Below are positions 50,501 to 60,098 of a DNA stretch of 64,000 nucleotides, one piece after another. The stretch comes from Branchiostoma floridae (Eukaryota > Chordata > Leptocardii > Amphioxiformes > Branchiostomatidae). Both the position numbers and the translations under genes were made by a program. The DNA is taken from assembly GCF_000003815.2 (NCBI RefSeq), contig NC_049980.1:8665431-8729430 (forward strand), written 5' to 3'. The notes under the pieces were generated by a model. The model was not told where the DNA came from, ran no database searches, and saw only the letters and a program-made list of their open reading frames with translations. Every line of letters starts with the position of its first letter. Position 1 is the stretch's first letter.

Positions 50501-53273
50501 CAATATTCTTGGAATGAAAGTGTTGGATGCCTTAATGGATTGCTTGCTTGCTTATAATATTGAAGTTAAGAAGAGAATTAAAAGATTCAAGTTCTGAAGA
50601 GAGGCTGTAAGGTTTAAGATTATATTTTACTGACATTCTACTTGATGTTATGTATGCTATGCATCCAAAATTCTTTCAGTGCACTCAAATTAGTAGGTTT
50701 GCGGCACCAATTCTCAAAAATGAATTTGCAGCCCTAAACAGCCGTCACTTTCAAGAGGAAATGCATGCACAAATGTAACCTGTCATATATCTGAATTTTG
50801 AAAAGTACTAGTAGAGTGGAAGAGCAACTATTTCTGTCATGGAAACATCAGAGCAAGGGAAGAGACGTTACCTCTCTATCTCTGCCTCTATTGCCTGGAT
50901 GTCTGCGTCCAGGTCCCCTGTGTCCAGGTACTTGTGGTACACATGAGGGGCTGCCTCTGGTTCTCTGGGTGGCAACTGGGAGCCCCATGGGCTGAAAATT
51001 AACATAGATATGCATAAGAAAACATAGTCTTACTCATGGAAACTGAAATAGAAGCGATGGCAACAGAGCACTTGGAAATTGGCACAGATTCATAATTCTT
51101 CAATCCTCTGTCAAGTCTGTGTCTGGATCAATATCATGTTTCACCAATCAATCATTTAAATATGCTTTTGTTTTTTTAATGTTATCAAAAGGAAAGGCAT
51201 CAAGTAGTGTGAATTACTAATTCTGATTCTAATACCAGTACTGATGATGATGATGACCATGTTGAACTTTGGTCAAGCAATTTGCAATAATGCAAAGTCT
51301 AACACTGCACAAGTTACAATACATTTATAGGTCAATGATTACAACTATCTCAATAATGAGGGTAATTATCCACTTAACCTAGCCCATGCCCTGAAAACTG
51401 ATAATTGTTCTTAACAAAGGGGTATAATTTTCACACAAAAGAACTCCTCAATTTGAATGATGACCAGACAAACGTCCTGTGATAAACAAGTTGTTCCTTC
51501 CTTCAAACTAGCACAATTATGTTACCATGGCAATGACAAGCAAGCCACCAGGAATAACCTTTAGCCTTTTCAGAGTTTTCTCTGCTGCCTTAGTCTGGCA
51601 CCAATGCAAATTTGCTGTCAAAAGGTTAACTCAGCATGAAAGATAGCAAAAGTAATTACCCAAATCAATGATACATGTGCACTTTCATTAGTAATGTGAG
51701 TAATAAAAGGTCTCAATGGGTTTTCATTACCAATGACAATACACTTGTGAGGTCTTTTATGGCCATGTTTTAAAACTTCCTGCATTATTTTTGTATCTTT
51801 CATATCACCAAGGAGATTCCATTCTTGATTTCTTGATTTGTTCTGTTATAGAGTTCTAATTTTGAACTGCATCTAGTGTAAATTCCATATACCAACAGGA
51901 AAATCAGAACAGGAAGATAGAACAGATAGAAGACCTGTTGATATTCAATGAATTAAAACTTTTAAAATGCAAATGAGGGTCAGACCACCAGTTGAGGGCA
52001 ACAACACACAAAAAGCATGCAGCTATTGGTCAGTACTCAATCTGGTGCCAAGTTGAGTTTACAGTCATGTCATGTTTACTTGTATCCTGGCTACACATCA
52101 ATGCTGATGTGTACTCTACTTCTGCAGTGCCCACCCTTGGACCAGAGACCAAGCTTACTACTAGCATGACTATGTAACTTGAACTTGCTGAAGCACACCC
52201 TTGAAACAACACTGACATATCACGGTATGTCTGAGTTAAATAAAAAGACAATTTTTCAGAAACACAGGCAATTGGTAGCTATGAAGATGTTGGAACATAC
52301 ACTTGTAGCTTTGATTATTGTGCACATGAAAACATAGTTCCATAAACAGTGGTGTACTAAAAGGTTGTATTTTCTCTTTAAAAAAATCATTAGTTTATGG
52401 GCAATAAAGTTTGATAAATTATATCAGTAAGTCCACAACTTTACTCTTTAGAATTCTTTCTTACCCTGCTATCAATATTCAGTACAACTATAGTTTCATT
52501 TTTCTTGATTTAAAAAAAGAAAGAGAAGAAAACAATTGCCAAATTAGCCGGTATTAGTGCTTTGTTATCATTCTAGCAAGGCTCCTCTGTGACAAGATAC
52601 TAGCAATCATGCAAATAAATCCTGTAAGTGTCCACAACTGGTGTTAATAATTAGAAAAGACGATTTGGAGCATCTCAAGTCTCGGTACGTTTTCTCTGTA
52701 ACGGTATATTCAAATAGTTTGTGTGAGGTTGTGAACATGATACTATGGAGAAACAAAACAAATATTCTCATTCCAATTTGCATATTGGTGTATCAGAATG
52801 TTGTGTATTTCTTGCAACACCACAGGTAAATTCATAAATTTGTGACCCGGTGTAAGGTAAGGCGATGTGGGCTTTGGGAGGGGGGCGTAGTTAGCCGTTT
52901 TCCAATCAATGAAAAAAAAAAAATTTGTTCCCGCAAAAATTACCTAAATCTGAACAACATTTCCACGCTTAGCCTAGAAGAGGCTCTTGCTGAAATACAC
53001 CAACAGTATGTTGGAAAGAGAGAGAGAGAGAGAGATGGAATAAGTCTCGTTGTCCGTGTTGACTATGCGGTTCCATTTGTAAGAAGCGGTCTCCATGTGT
53101 GAATCATGTGCTAACATATTTCTGCCGGCCTGTCGCCATTTTATCCAGGATCCCAGGCGGCAACTTCCTCTGTACTCGTCGAGAATACCTCACATAGAAA
53201 CACTGTACCAGAAAACCAATGTGATAGGTACATACCTTGCCACAGCAGTCGTTAAGGTCGGCTCCATAAGCAT
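44562..53273 (-). CDS. FAM199X: FAM199X orthologue with an internally amplified exon
   Basis: Eight exons: 53273-53236, 50991-50872, 50177-49960, 49417-49240, 48258-48107, 46699-45954, 45614-45504, 44627-44562 (TGA). They total 1629 nt, 542 residues, in phase throughout; with one repeat copy it would be 357, near the roughly 388 of human FAM199X. Recognition rests on TSVASSE, a basic cluster PPKKKRKHLD (likely nuclear signal) followed by NVPW, MGLREQLEVIRIISPDA with PTDSEFVI, DDEKLQQVRNYVK, a serine-rich tract, RQKKEHRQAMKEKRSGFFGKEE and a final acidic EESLDVDILG. The molecular function of the family is not established to my knowledge. Exon 46699-45954 contains six in-frame 37-residue copies of the DDEKLQQVRNYVK module where vertebrates have one. 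Start M53273 is favoured by phase but the first 12 residues have no family support. Confidence 0.85.
45089..45487. mobile_element. About 400-bp MITE with AGGCCACACCAATTTAATTT ends
   Basis: Terminal inverted repeats of about 31 bp: AGGCCACACCAATTTAATTT with CTTGGTTCTCG at the left, and the inverse CGAGAACCAAG with AAATTAAATTGGTGTGGCCT ending at 45487. It lies in the last FAM199X intron, its edge 16 bases from the exon boundary at 45504. The target duplication is not clear. Confidence 0.65.
46034..46699 (-). repeat. FAM199X: Six-copy 111-bp tandem repeat inside a FAM199X exon
   Basis: The marker TAGATCTG recurs on the plus strand at 46140, 46251, 46362, 46473, 46584 and 46695, exactly 111 bp apart. 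On the coding strand each unit is a 37-codon module. Between copies lies a perfect splice-acceptor region: TACTAAC (TACTTAC in one copy), a pyrimidine tract, then CAG just before ATCTAGATG. The same acceptor occurs once more at the true intron edge 5' of copy 1. The acceptor sequence is translated as TNPRFSSHA between modules. Potential exon starts are 46699, 46588, 46477, 46366, 46255 and 46144, all in the same phase. Confidence 0.9.
47359..47511. mobile_element. Mutator-type MITE, copy 2
   Basis: Starts AATCTCCAAGCAGATCCTACG and ends with the inverse ...TGTAGGATCTGGTTGGAGATT, matching the family at 3128-3306. Flanks ACATCTAACC (47348-47357) and ACATCATACC (47512-47521) agree at 8 of 10 positions, an aged 10-bp target duplication. 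It lies in the FAM199X intron between 48107 and 46699. A fragment of the same end appears at 63412-63440. Confidence 0.7.
48489..48819. mobile_element. CAGGGCTCGAAAT-type MITE, copy 1
   Basis: Begins CAGGGCTCGAAATAC and ends GTATTTCGAGCCCTG-like (...TATTTCGAGCCCTG), flanked by a perfect 5-bp duplication ATAAG (48484-48488 and 48820-48824). The interior repeats ACCTGCACC motifs. It is in the FAM199X intron between 49240 and 48258. Confidence 0.75.
48881..49077. mobile_element. CAGGGCTCGAAAT-type MITE, copy 2
   Basis: Begins CAGGGCTCGCAATTC and ends ATATTTCAAGCCCTG, flanked by TAATG and TAATA (4 of 5 bases). It inserted 61 bp from copy 1 in the same intron and has a different interior rich in GTGCACC. 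Confidence 0.65.
50241..50382. repeat. Foldback element in FAM199X intron 2
   Basis: GAAACACTAGCCTCCATAGC with AGGCTCTTGGGGCCTCTTTTT and the inverse AAAAAGGCCCAGAAGTCTGC with TATGGAGGCTATCGAAAC form arms of about 40 bp. An adjoining CAGGGCTTGAAACAC (50233) resembles the ends of the family at 48489, so this may be another branch of it. Confidence 0.5.
53019..53034. repeat. GA microsatellite
   Basis: About eight tandem GA units in the first FAM199X intron. Too short for length polymorphism to be assumed. Confidence 0.7.
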
Positions 53274-53875
53274 TTTCTGTGTTATTTTGGGTTTACACTT
53301 GCCGTAGGAGAAACAAAATGTGCCCACGTCCTGGCAAGCGCCACTGGGAGCGCGTTGCAGGAATACCGAGTCTAGTCGCGGGCTTTGGCTCTCCCTGTCT
53401 GGTCTCGTCTCGCGTTAACCCGTCGGCAAGAAAATATCAAACTAAGTCCGGAAACATAAGGACAACCCCCTGTTCCCGCCTGCACGTCCAAATCACGACA
53501 ATGTTGCCTAAATCTCGACAATTCCGGCAACAAATTCCTAACAGGCTGGCAAAATTCACGCCCGAATATTCAACGTGGAACAAAGAAACCGGAAGTACTA
53601 TTAATATCGTTCCCGGGAAAATAGAGTCACGTGGACTTCTTTGCGTGAAGATGCGAGAGGTGTACTTTTCAACATGGGAATGAAATCTCGTGTTTTATAC
53701 TCACGTGATCAAGCCACGAGAGTTTGAATGAAGATATTTTCACTTCCGGGGTCACTGGTGTTTCTATCTCCTGTTCTGTGATTGGTCAGTCAACTGCACA
53801 ATCTATAATCTGATTGGTCGGACGAATAGCACAGCTGTAAAATCCCCCGGATGTGCCACCTCTACACTTTCCAAG
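53274..53875. promoter_or_regulatory. Bidirectional promoter of FAM199X and KRTCAP2
   Basis: The two start codons point away from each other with 602 bp between them. The interval holds two inverted CCAAT boxes (GATTGGTCAG at 53782 and TGATTGGTCGG at 53811), ETS-type sites (CCGGAAGT near 53590, ACTTCCGG near 53743) and an E-box CACGTG near 53702, with no TATA. The KRTCAP2 start lies in CCAAGATGGG, which also matches a YY1 core. This layout is usual for housekeeping pairs. Confidence 0.6.
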
Positions 53876-56800
53876 ATGGGTGAGTAAAGGAGTAGAAGTT
53901 TTCTCTCCTCCTTAGTTTCCTCTCTTGTCCGGGAACAGGACAATTTCTGATCATGGAGTGCATGGTGGTTGTTTGCAAAGGTATAAGGAACGCGTGGAGT
54001 GAATATTGAAGCTGTGTGCAAGCTCTGTATTTCGCTAGATTGTCGCAAACAAGTGTGGCCATACGTCGTGGGAGAAGTTGGTGGGAGTAACCCCTTGCGC
54101 TTAGTTTTGGCTCTCTCTCGATATTAAAGCAAGGTGTTATGCACGATGTAGCCTAAATAGCCCGTGTACTTATATATGTGGTGGAGAGCAGAAAAAAACA
54201 GCAACTCTGGTCTACAAAATGAGAAGCAGTGGCCCTGCGACACTGCGTGAAGGAGACATGACTGCGTTAGCAGGGAGGAATGTAGAAATTATTTTGCGTG
54301 CACAACTTAGCCATAACTTACTGACATGTTGCTCCTTGTGAAAAGTGGTTCCATGTGTTGTTTCTTTTTTTTCCAGCCGTGCCCACTTCTGTGTCCTTTC
54401 TACTGGCATCCACCCTGTGTATCCTGCTATTTGCAGGTAGGAACAAATTTTTAAACATTTGCACATAATGTAAAATTACGATATGTGAATCAGATGAGAT
54501 AACCACTTGCCAAGACTTAAGAACTCAGAACAGAGCTTTAGCCACAAGGATTCGATGTTTTTTCATAAAGTTTGCTTTAGATTCAATACCACATCATAGA
54601 TTAGGATGGACTGTACATGTAGTATGCACAAGGGAACAGCATTCTAGATATACATGCACTGCCTAGCTTCATGCACACACGCACACATTTGTAACATACA
54701 GTTTGTATTGTATTCACATTACTACGTAAATGATAGTTTCAGTTGGGCATGTGCAGTTTCAGTTGGGCATGTGCAGGTCAAAGGCCCCCAAGAAGAAGAT
54801 GTTGATAAAACATCTCTTGACAGTGGTATGCAAATCAACTGAACAAGAACTGTTTTCATTTCAGGTGCCTTAAACTTTGACCTTTCCCATGCTTGCTAGG
54901 AATGGTGATCAAGCTTACACTATAGTCTATGCTCTCATGATCTTATGTATTACATGCTGTCCACAGGAATGCAGATGTACAAGGTCCAGCTGGCCTCCAA
55001 GGAGTGGCTGACTATCCTCGGAGGTTTCCTGGGCTCCAACCTCTTCATCTTTGTCCTTACCGTATCCTTTGCATATAAGTATGATAAGCTAGTGATAAAG
55101 GATTGAGGTACATGATCTTTGTGAGACCTCAGGTGGTGCCTATCTACCTTCCCAGAATGCATCAATACACATCCAACAATTCACACCCCAGATGTGCTTA
55201 CTGTGGCCCACAATCATATGGATTTTCTATGATACCCTTTCAAAATACAGCATCTAGTATAATATTATCAGTATATTTNNNNNNNNNNNNNNNNNNNNNN
55301 NNNNNNNNNNNNNNNNNNNNNNNNNNNNNNNNNNNNNNNNNNNNNNNNNNNNNNNNNNNNNNNNNNNNNNNNNNNNNNATATTGTTTTTGTATAATTGTC
55401 GACAAATATCATTTTCTTTACTTTTCCATGAGTGCTTTTTAGTGCTTTTGTGTTTATCCGATGCGCAAGTAGTATAGCATCATCAATTAATGCTGTTTTG
55501 AAAAAAACACTGCTATTTGGTGAAGTTTGGGAACAATTTTTGACCTGAATATTACATCAATGTTTATCACACAATTTATAAAGTTGTAGGCAAGTAAGAA
55601 AGATCAAGACGTTCTCATGGACTAATTGAGTGTGTTAACAATTCAAGAATTTAAAAATATACTGATAATATTATACTAGATGCTGTATTTTGAAAGGTAA
55701 CATAAGAAATCCATATGATTGTGGGCCACAGTAAGCCATCTGGGGTGTGCATTGTTGGATGTGTATTGATGCATTCTGGGAAGGTAGATATTCACCACTT
55801 GGTGAGACCTCAAAGTATGGTAGGATTTTTGGCGGCCAATGGCTTGTTATGGTGAAACTACTGGTTTTATTACTTCTATATATAAAGCTATGGTCAGAAT
55901 TTTGGTAGGTGGCTCTCATGGTCAGGAAGAAGTTAGTTTGGGCCCCCAGCAGCTTTTTTTGGTACTGCAGAGAGTGTTTAAGTTTGCAGAGTTTGAAACA
56001 GAATAAGTCCAAAAGGGATAGATGATTTTAATGATTTTTTTACCTGTAGGTAAGACCAACATAATGGTTTGTAACTTGATTGGCATAATCAAGGAGAAAA
56101 TTTACAATTGTGCTAAATAACAGAAGCTTTATACTCGGTACATGTATAACCTTGACTGAATCTTCACCAGGCCACAAGCAACTTTGAAAGTTGGCTGTTT
56201 GGTCGTGGCTTCCAAGCCAAGGTGTTCCCAGAAGGTGAGGTTTACTTGTCCTAGACAATAATTATATGAATCTTCAAGGTATCTTGAAAGTCAACATAAG
56301 CAAACATATTATTAGTGGGGCTCACATTACAACCTTTGTGGTCATAATAAAGGAAGGGATAGAAAATAAGCAAAAGGGCTATATCTTAGAGATTCTTAGT
56401 TAATTCTTATGAGAGTAATTAGATTATTTTTGTTCTTGTCTGTGTCGACCCAGTAGGAGACCAGATTATCATTTAAGTCTTTGAATATGGACTGAAATAA
56501 ACACAGTTATGATACAAATGACCATCTTAGCATTCACAGTGTCAAAGTGGTAATCATCCACAAAGGCACTTGATGATGTATCCTAACAAGATGAATATGT
56601 TGTTTTCCTTTCAGTTCTGTTTGCTCTAGCTGTTGCCATGTTTGCTTCAGGACTGGTACACCGAGTGTGTGTCACAACATGGTGAGTTTCCATTCAAGAC
56701 TAACTATTTTTCAGTTCCTAGCAATAACAGATGATGCATATGTATATCTTTTTTGAAGAAGATGGAACAACCAATAACTATACAGATACAGAATTGACGC

Positions 56801-56936
56801 CATGTCCTTTTGTCCCCACTCTAGTTTCATCTTCTCCTTGGTGGCTCTTTACTACGTAAACAAGGTCTCAGCATCCAAGTACGCACCAATCGCCACTCCC
56901 AGCAAACCTGCCAAGGAAACAAAGAAGAGGAAATAG
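53876..56936 (+). CDS. KRTCAP2: KRTCAP2 (keratinocyte-associated protein 2, oligosaccharyltransferase subunit)
   Basis: Six exons: 53876-53879 (only ATGG), 54377-54436, 54967-55061, 56171-56234, 56615-56681, 56825-56936 (TAG). They total 402 nt, 133 residues, in phase; the human protein is 136. Landmarks are [46 protein letters not shown] and [26 protein letters not shown], nearly the same as vertebrate KRTCAP2, with a basic C-terminal TKKRK as ER-retention-like tail. Several hydrophobic segments span the ER membrane. In vertebrates the protein is a subunit of the STT3A-type oligosaccharyltransferase that attaches N-glycans during translocation (family knowledge). The 4-nt first coding exon is real in form (GTGAGT donor) but should be confirmed by transcript. 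Intron 3 contains an assembly gap inside a large inverted repeat. Confidence 0.93.
55132..55801. mobile_element. Long inverted-repeat element in KRTCAP2 intron 3, spanning a gap
   Basis: Arms of about 150 bp (55132-55278 and 55655-55801) are inverted copies; shared blocks include ATCTACCTTCCCAGAATGC, CAATACACATCCAAC, CTGTGGCCCACAATCATATG and TCTAGTATAATATTATCAG. An 11-bp direct repeat, GTGAGACCTCA, flanks the unit (55121-55131 and 55802-55812). The centre is the gap plus AT-rich sequence. Long TIRs and a roughly 10-bp duplication fit a Mutator-type non-autonomous element. Confidence 0.75.
55279..55378. other. Assembly gap (100 N)
   Basis: Exactly 100 N at the inner edge of the left arm of the inverted repeat at 55132-55801. 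Hairpin-forming DNA often breaks assembly, so the gap is probably a consequence of that element. Confidence 0.95.
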
Positions 56937-59225
56937 ACTCGCCCTTAGCAGTGGTCCCAACAGGCCTGCACACCCCCTGTGCTGTCTAGTGGTTCATGCT
57001 GCCTGAAGGATTCTTGGGAAAACTGGACCACTTGATTTAACATTTTGGGGGTGGTCAGATCTGACAGACATTGCTGTAAGAGTAGTTACTCCAATCCCCC
57101 TGCCTGTTGCTACAAAAATAGATGAGTTTGAATACTGCTTTGGCTATGTACTTTAACAATACAATAGGAAACATTCTGAAGGAATATTAAATAAGAATCT
57201 GAAATACATTTGTAGAAAAGCATTTTTATTATTACCAAGGGTAATTTCTGGTCACATTCTGGTATCTAAACCAACAGAACTGAATGCTTCAGTTGTTAGT
57301 AAATGCACTGTTTGTATTCCATCTCATCTAGATGACAACTGGCAGCTAGGGACTTTTTATCAATCAAAAACCTAAAGACTTTTCCTAAACTTCTCTTAAA
57401 TCATCTAGCAGTAAGCCAGTCGGAATAGATTTTATAGCAAAGGCTCTCAGCCAGCCTGCACGTCTCTCTCATTATGAAGAGCCCTAGCGCTAAATTAGTG
57501 TTTTTATGACATATCATCATCTATTGCTAGATACCCCACCTAAACAGAACATGTACATTTTGTATAAAGAGTGGGTTGTAGATTATGTACATTCTGTGTT
57601 GGGAAACGAGTGCACGGTCTTCTGTACTAGTTCCTGTATGTGGCTAGCTTAACAGAAACATTACTCCAACTCTTTCTACCAGGACTTCTGCACCAGTCAG
57701 TGTCAATCTTCAAGAATGGTGCCTCTAACTCATTATAGGGGGATTGCATTTCTAAGAATCACATGTTAAGTTGACAGATGTCTGTTTAGCATAACTGATT
57801 TTGGTGTCATATCTACCTCGACCTACTCTTTGTTGAATTGCATGTTTTGGCTACACAAGCGAGGTTATCCCCGACGATGGTTGATAGACATCACTTATGT
57901 ACTTAGATATCAGATTCCTCTATTATTCCCTTACATGAAGACTGGAGAAGTTGCTGCATAATGGTATTCCGGACAGCTGTCCTTTGTGTTCTACATGGTC
58001 GACACTTTTTATTTTCAAATGAACACATCAAACTTACTGACAAAAAAGAGCACAAAGGACTGCTGTCTGAATGTCTCAGCCCCCTTATAGATGACATTGA
58101 CTTTGAAAAGATTGGGAGGGTCCCTAACGCTAAGATAAGTATATGTTTTATGTCCCGTGGGTATCGCTATATTTTGTATGATGATTTGTCCTCTTTGTTT
58201 GTTGCTGTTTGTAACATTCCAATGTTTTGTTCATTTTTTGTTTTGGTTTTTTTGGATAACAAGAAAAGACACAAAAAAAGAAAAAGAAACTATGTAATCA
58301 AAAAAGTGATTTTCTAAGCAAACAAAATAATACTTGATAATTGCAGATGTTGGCTCTGGTGTGTTTTCTTTACTCTCCAAGCAGAGGTTGAGTCGCGGGG
58401 ATATAGTAGTCGGAAAAATTACATGGACAATCGTCTTAAGAGAGTGTGTTTTCTTGGGTTTTACGCAGTGATCAAAGTCTTACTACTGTAGGACAGATGT
58501 TACAGTTTAGTTGTGTAGTATAGAAGGGACAAAATGGGAATACGATTATAGTGCAACCTGAAATCATTGAAAAACCTCTTTCCTTGAAAAGTTTGGCCCA
58601 ACCTGGAAACTTTTTGGGTTAAAAGGAACAGGCAGGGACTATGCTTTCCCATTTTGGTCAAAATTTGCTCTGTTCAGCAGTTAAGTTGGCGTGCGGAATG
58701 ATTTAAGTTGTTCGGTCATAGGTATCAGGAGAAAACGTGTCAAACACAAAGTTGAGGTTTCTTTAATTAAGCGAGCATTCGAGTTTGAGCCGATCAACAC
58801 CGTTTTTTTAATGGTGATATAGATGACCCATGTGACTTTCTGGTGAAGACAAAATTTTTAACATTGAAATTGGGGTTAGTAATTTTCATGCTTTTCTATG
58901 GAGAGGTCTAACTTATTTGCCATGTATGGATAGGGGATCCATGTCAAATATTGGGACGGGCGTGTAGCTGCATTTCTAGAAGCTGTTGCTAGGTGGCACT
59001 AGTGAGGGGGGTCTGTACACCAAGCTGAGGGGACAAGGAATGAAAACGGTGTGGTGAAGAAGTTAAAACGTTGTCATCTCGAATGTCGATCCTTTCAGTC
59101 TCTGGAGGATATTGTTGATGACAAAGTTAGATTTTGATAAAACGTGACAATTGCAATTGCGCTTTCGGCCAGGGCACACATGGTGTAGGCTCTGTTCAGC
59201 ATCGGTCCGCCGTGACGTCAGGCAC

Positions 59226-59475
59226 TCATAGCGCTACACCTGTCATCGCGCACCACAGACAGGTGGTCAATTAACTCAATTTTTGAGGTAACCAAGCAGG
59301 GGAGTTATGCAAATGAGCACAATGGCAAGGGGTATATAAATATATCACAAAATGCACACAGTTTGACTGGGGAGGGAAAGCAGAAGTTGGTTGGGAGGAA
59401 CACTGCCAAAAGTCGGGTAAAATAAGGATAGTAGGAAGGTAATGGAGATGTGAAGAGGAGGGTAGTAGCTTTACC
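59226..59475 (+). promoter_or_regulatory. Promoter-like dispersed cassette, copy B
   Basis: Same order as copy A at 14157: CACCTGT and inverse ACAGGTG, CCAAG in place of CCAAT, octamer ATGCAAAT (59307-59314) and TATATAAA (59333-59340), then GTTTGACTGGGGAGG, AAAAGTCGGGTAAAAT and GAAGAGGAGGGTAGTA. The conserved promoter motifs and the conserved downstream body suggest the whole unit, not just a promoter, was dispersed. This copy lacks the T8 run at its end. No gene starts just downstream. Confidence 0.5.
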
Positions 59476-59900
59476 CCACCCAACCAACCACACTCTTTCT
59501 TATAGCTTGGAAAAGTATTCACCTCGCTCTCTGGTCAGGGATGGGGACTTTTTCCACACTCCTATCATTGAACATTACTCCATAATTTGTCTTGCGCGGG
59601 GGATGTGTGGCGTTGTGAATTTTCCACTGTCAACTTTGGTGCCTTTGCTCAAATATAGTTCAGATCACAAAATACAATACGACAAACACGACATCAAGCA
59701 CCAATCGTAAAGGGCATTCGAAAATGCTGAGACTTTCTCCAGAAGTGATCTCTACGCTATGAGACGAGTGCCGTGCATGTGCGCCACCTAGCAATTTTGT
59801 GTCAAATTACAAGGCTTTACACTTATTCACTCAAACTATTTTAATCAATTTCAACATCAATTGGTGATGTTTTCATGGAGTCATCGTTCTTCAGACCTGA

Positions 59901-59906
59901 TTTATT
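59901..59906 (-). terminator. Polyadenylation signal of the MCT-like gene
   Basis: Plus-strand TTTATT reads AATAAA on the minus strand, 193 bases after the MCT stop codon at 60099. Confidence 0.55.
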
Positions 59907-60098
59907 TCTAACGTAGCCGTAGAATTGTTTTTGTTTCCGGATCATTAATTCAGACAGTCACTGAAACGTCGGTTCACGTCAGGGCTGTATGTGGTTATAA
60001 ATGAAGATCTTTGTTTCACATGGGAGGGCAGAGTTACAAAGGCTTTCCATCGTCTTCAAAGATATATTTCACTGTATTTATATGGTTTTCAGAAATGA

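Larger units (their letters stand above)
56937..60098. other. Convergent 3' region between KRTCAP2 and the MCT gene
   Basis: It begins with the KRTCAP2 3' UTR; ATTAAA near 57188 is a possible signal. An open frame at 57961-58317 has no family resemblance and a lysine-rich, low-complexity end, so I leave it uncalled. The promoter-like cassette copy B is at 59226-59475. TTTATT at 59901-59906 is a polyadenylation signal for the minus-strand MCT gene. Confidence 0.45.

Noticed and set aside
57961-58317. 118-residue plus-strand ORF ending in a lysine/arginine-rich tail
   Set aside because: No recognisable domain, low-complexity end, and position in the KRTCAP2 3' region. I cannot exclude an unknown gene but have no support for one.
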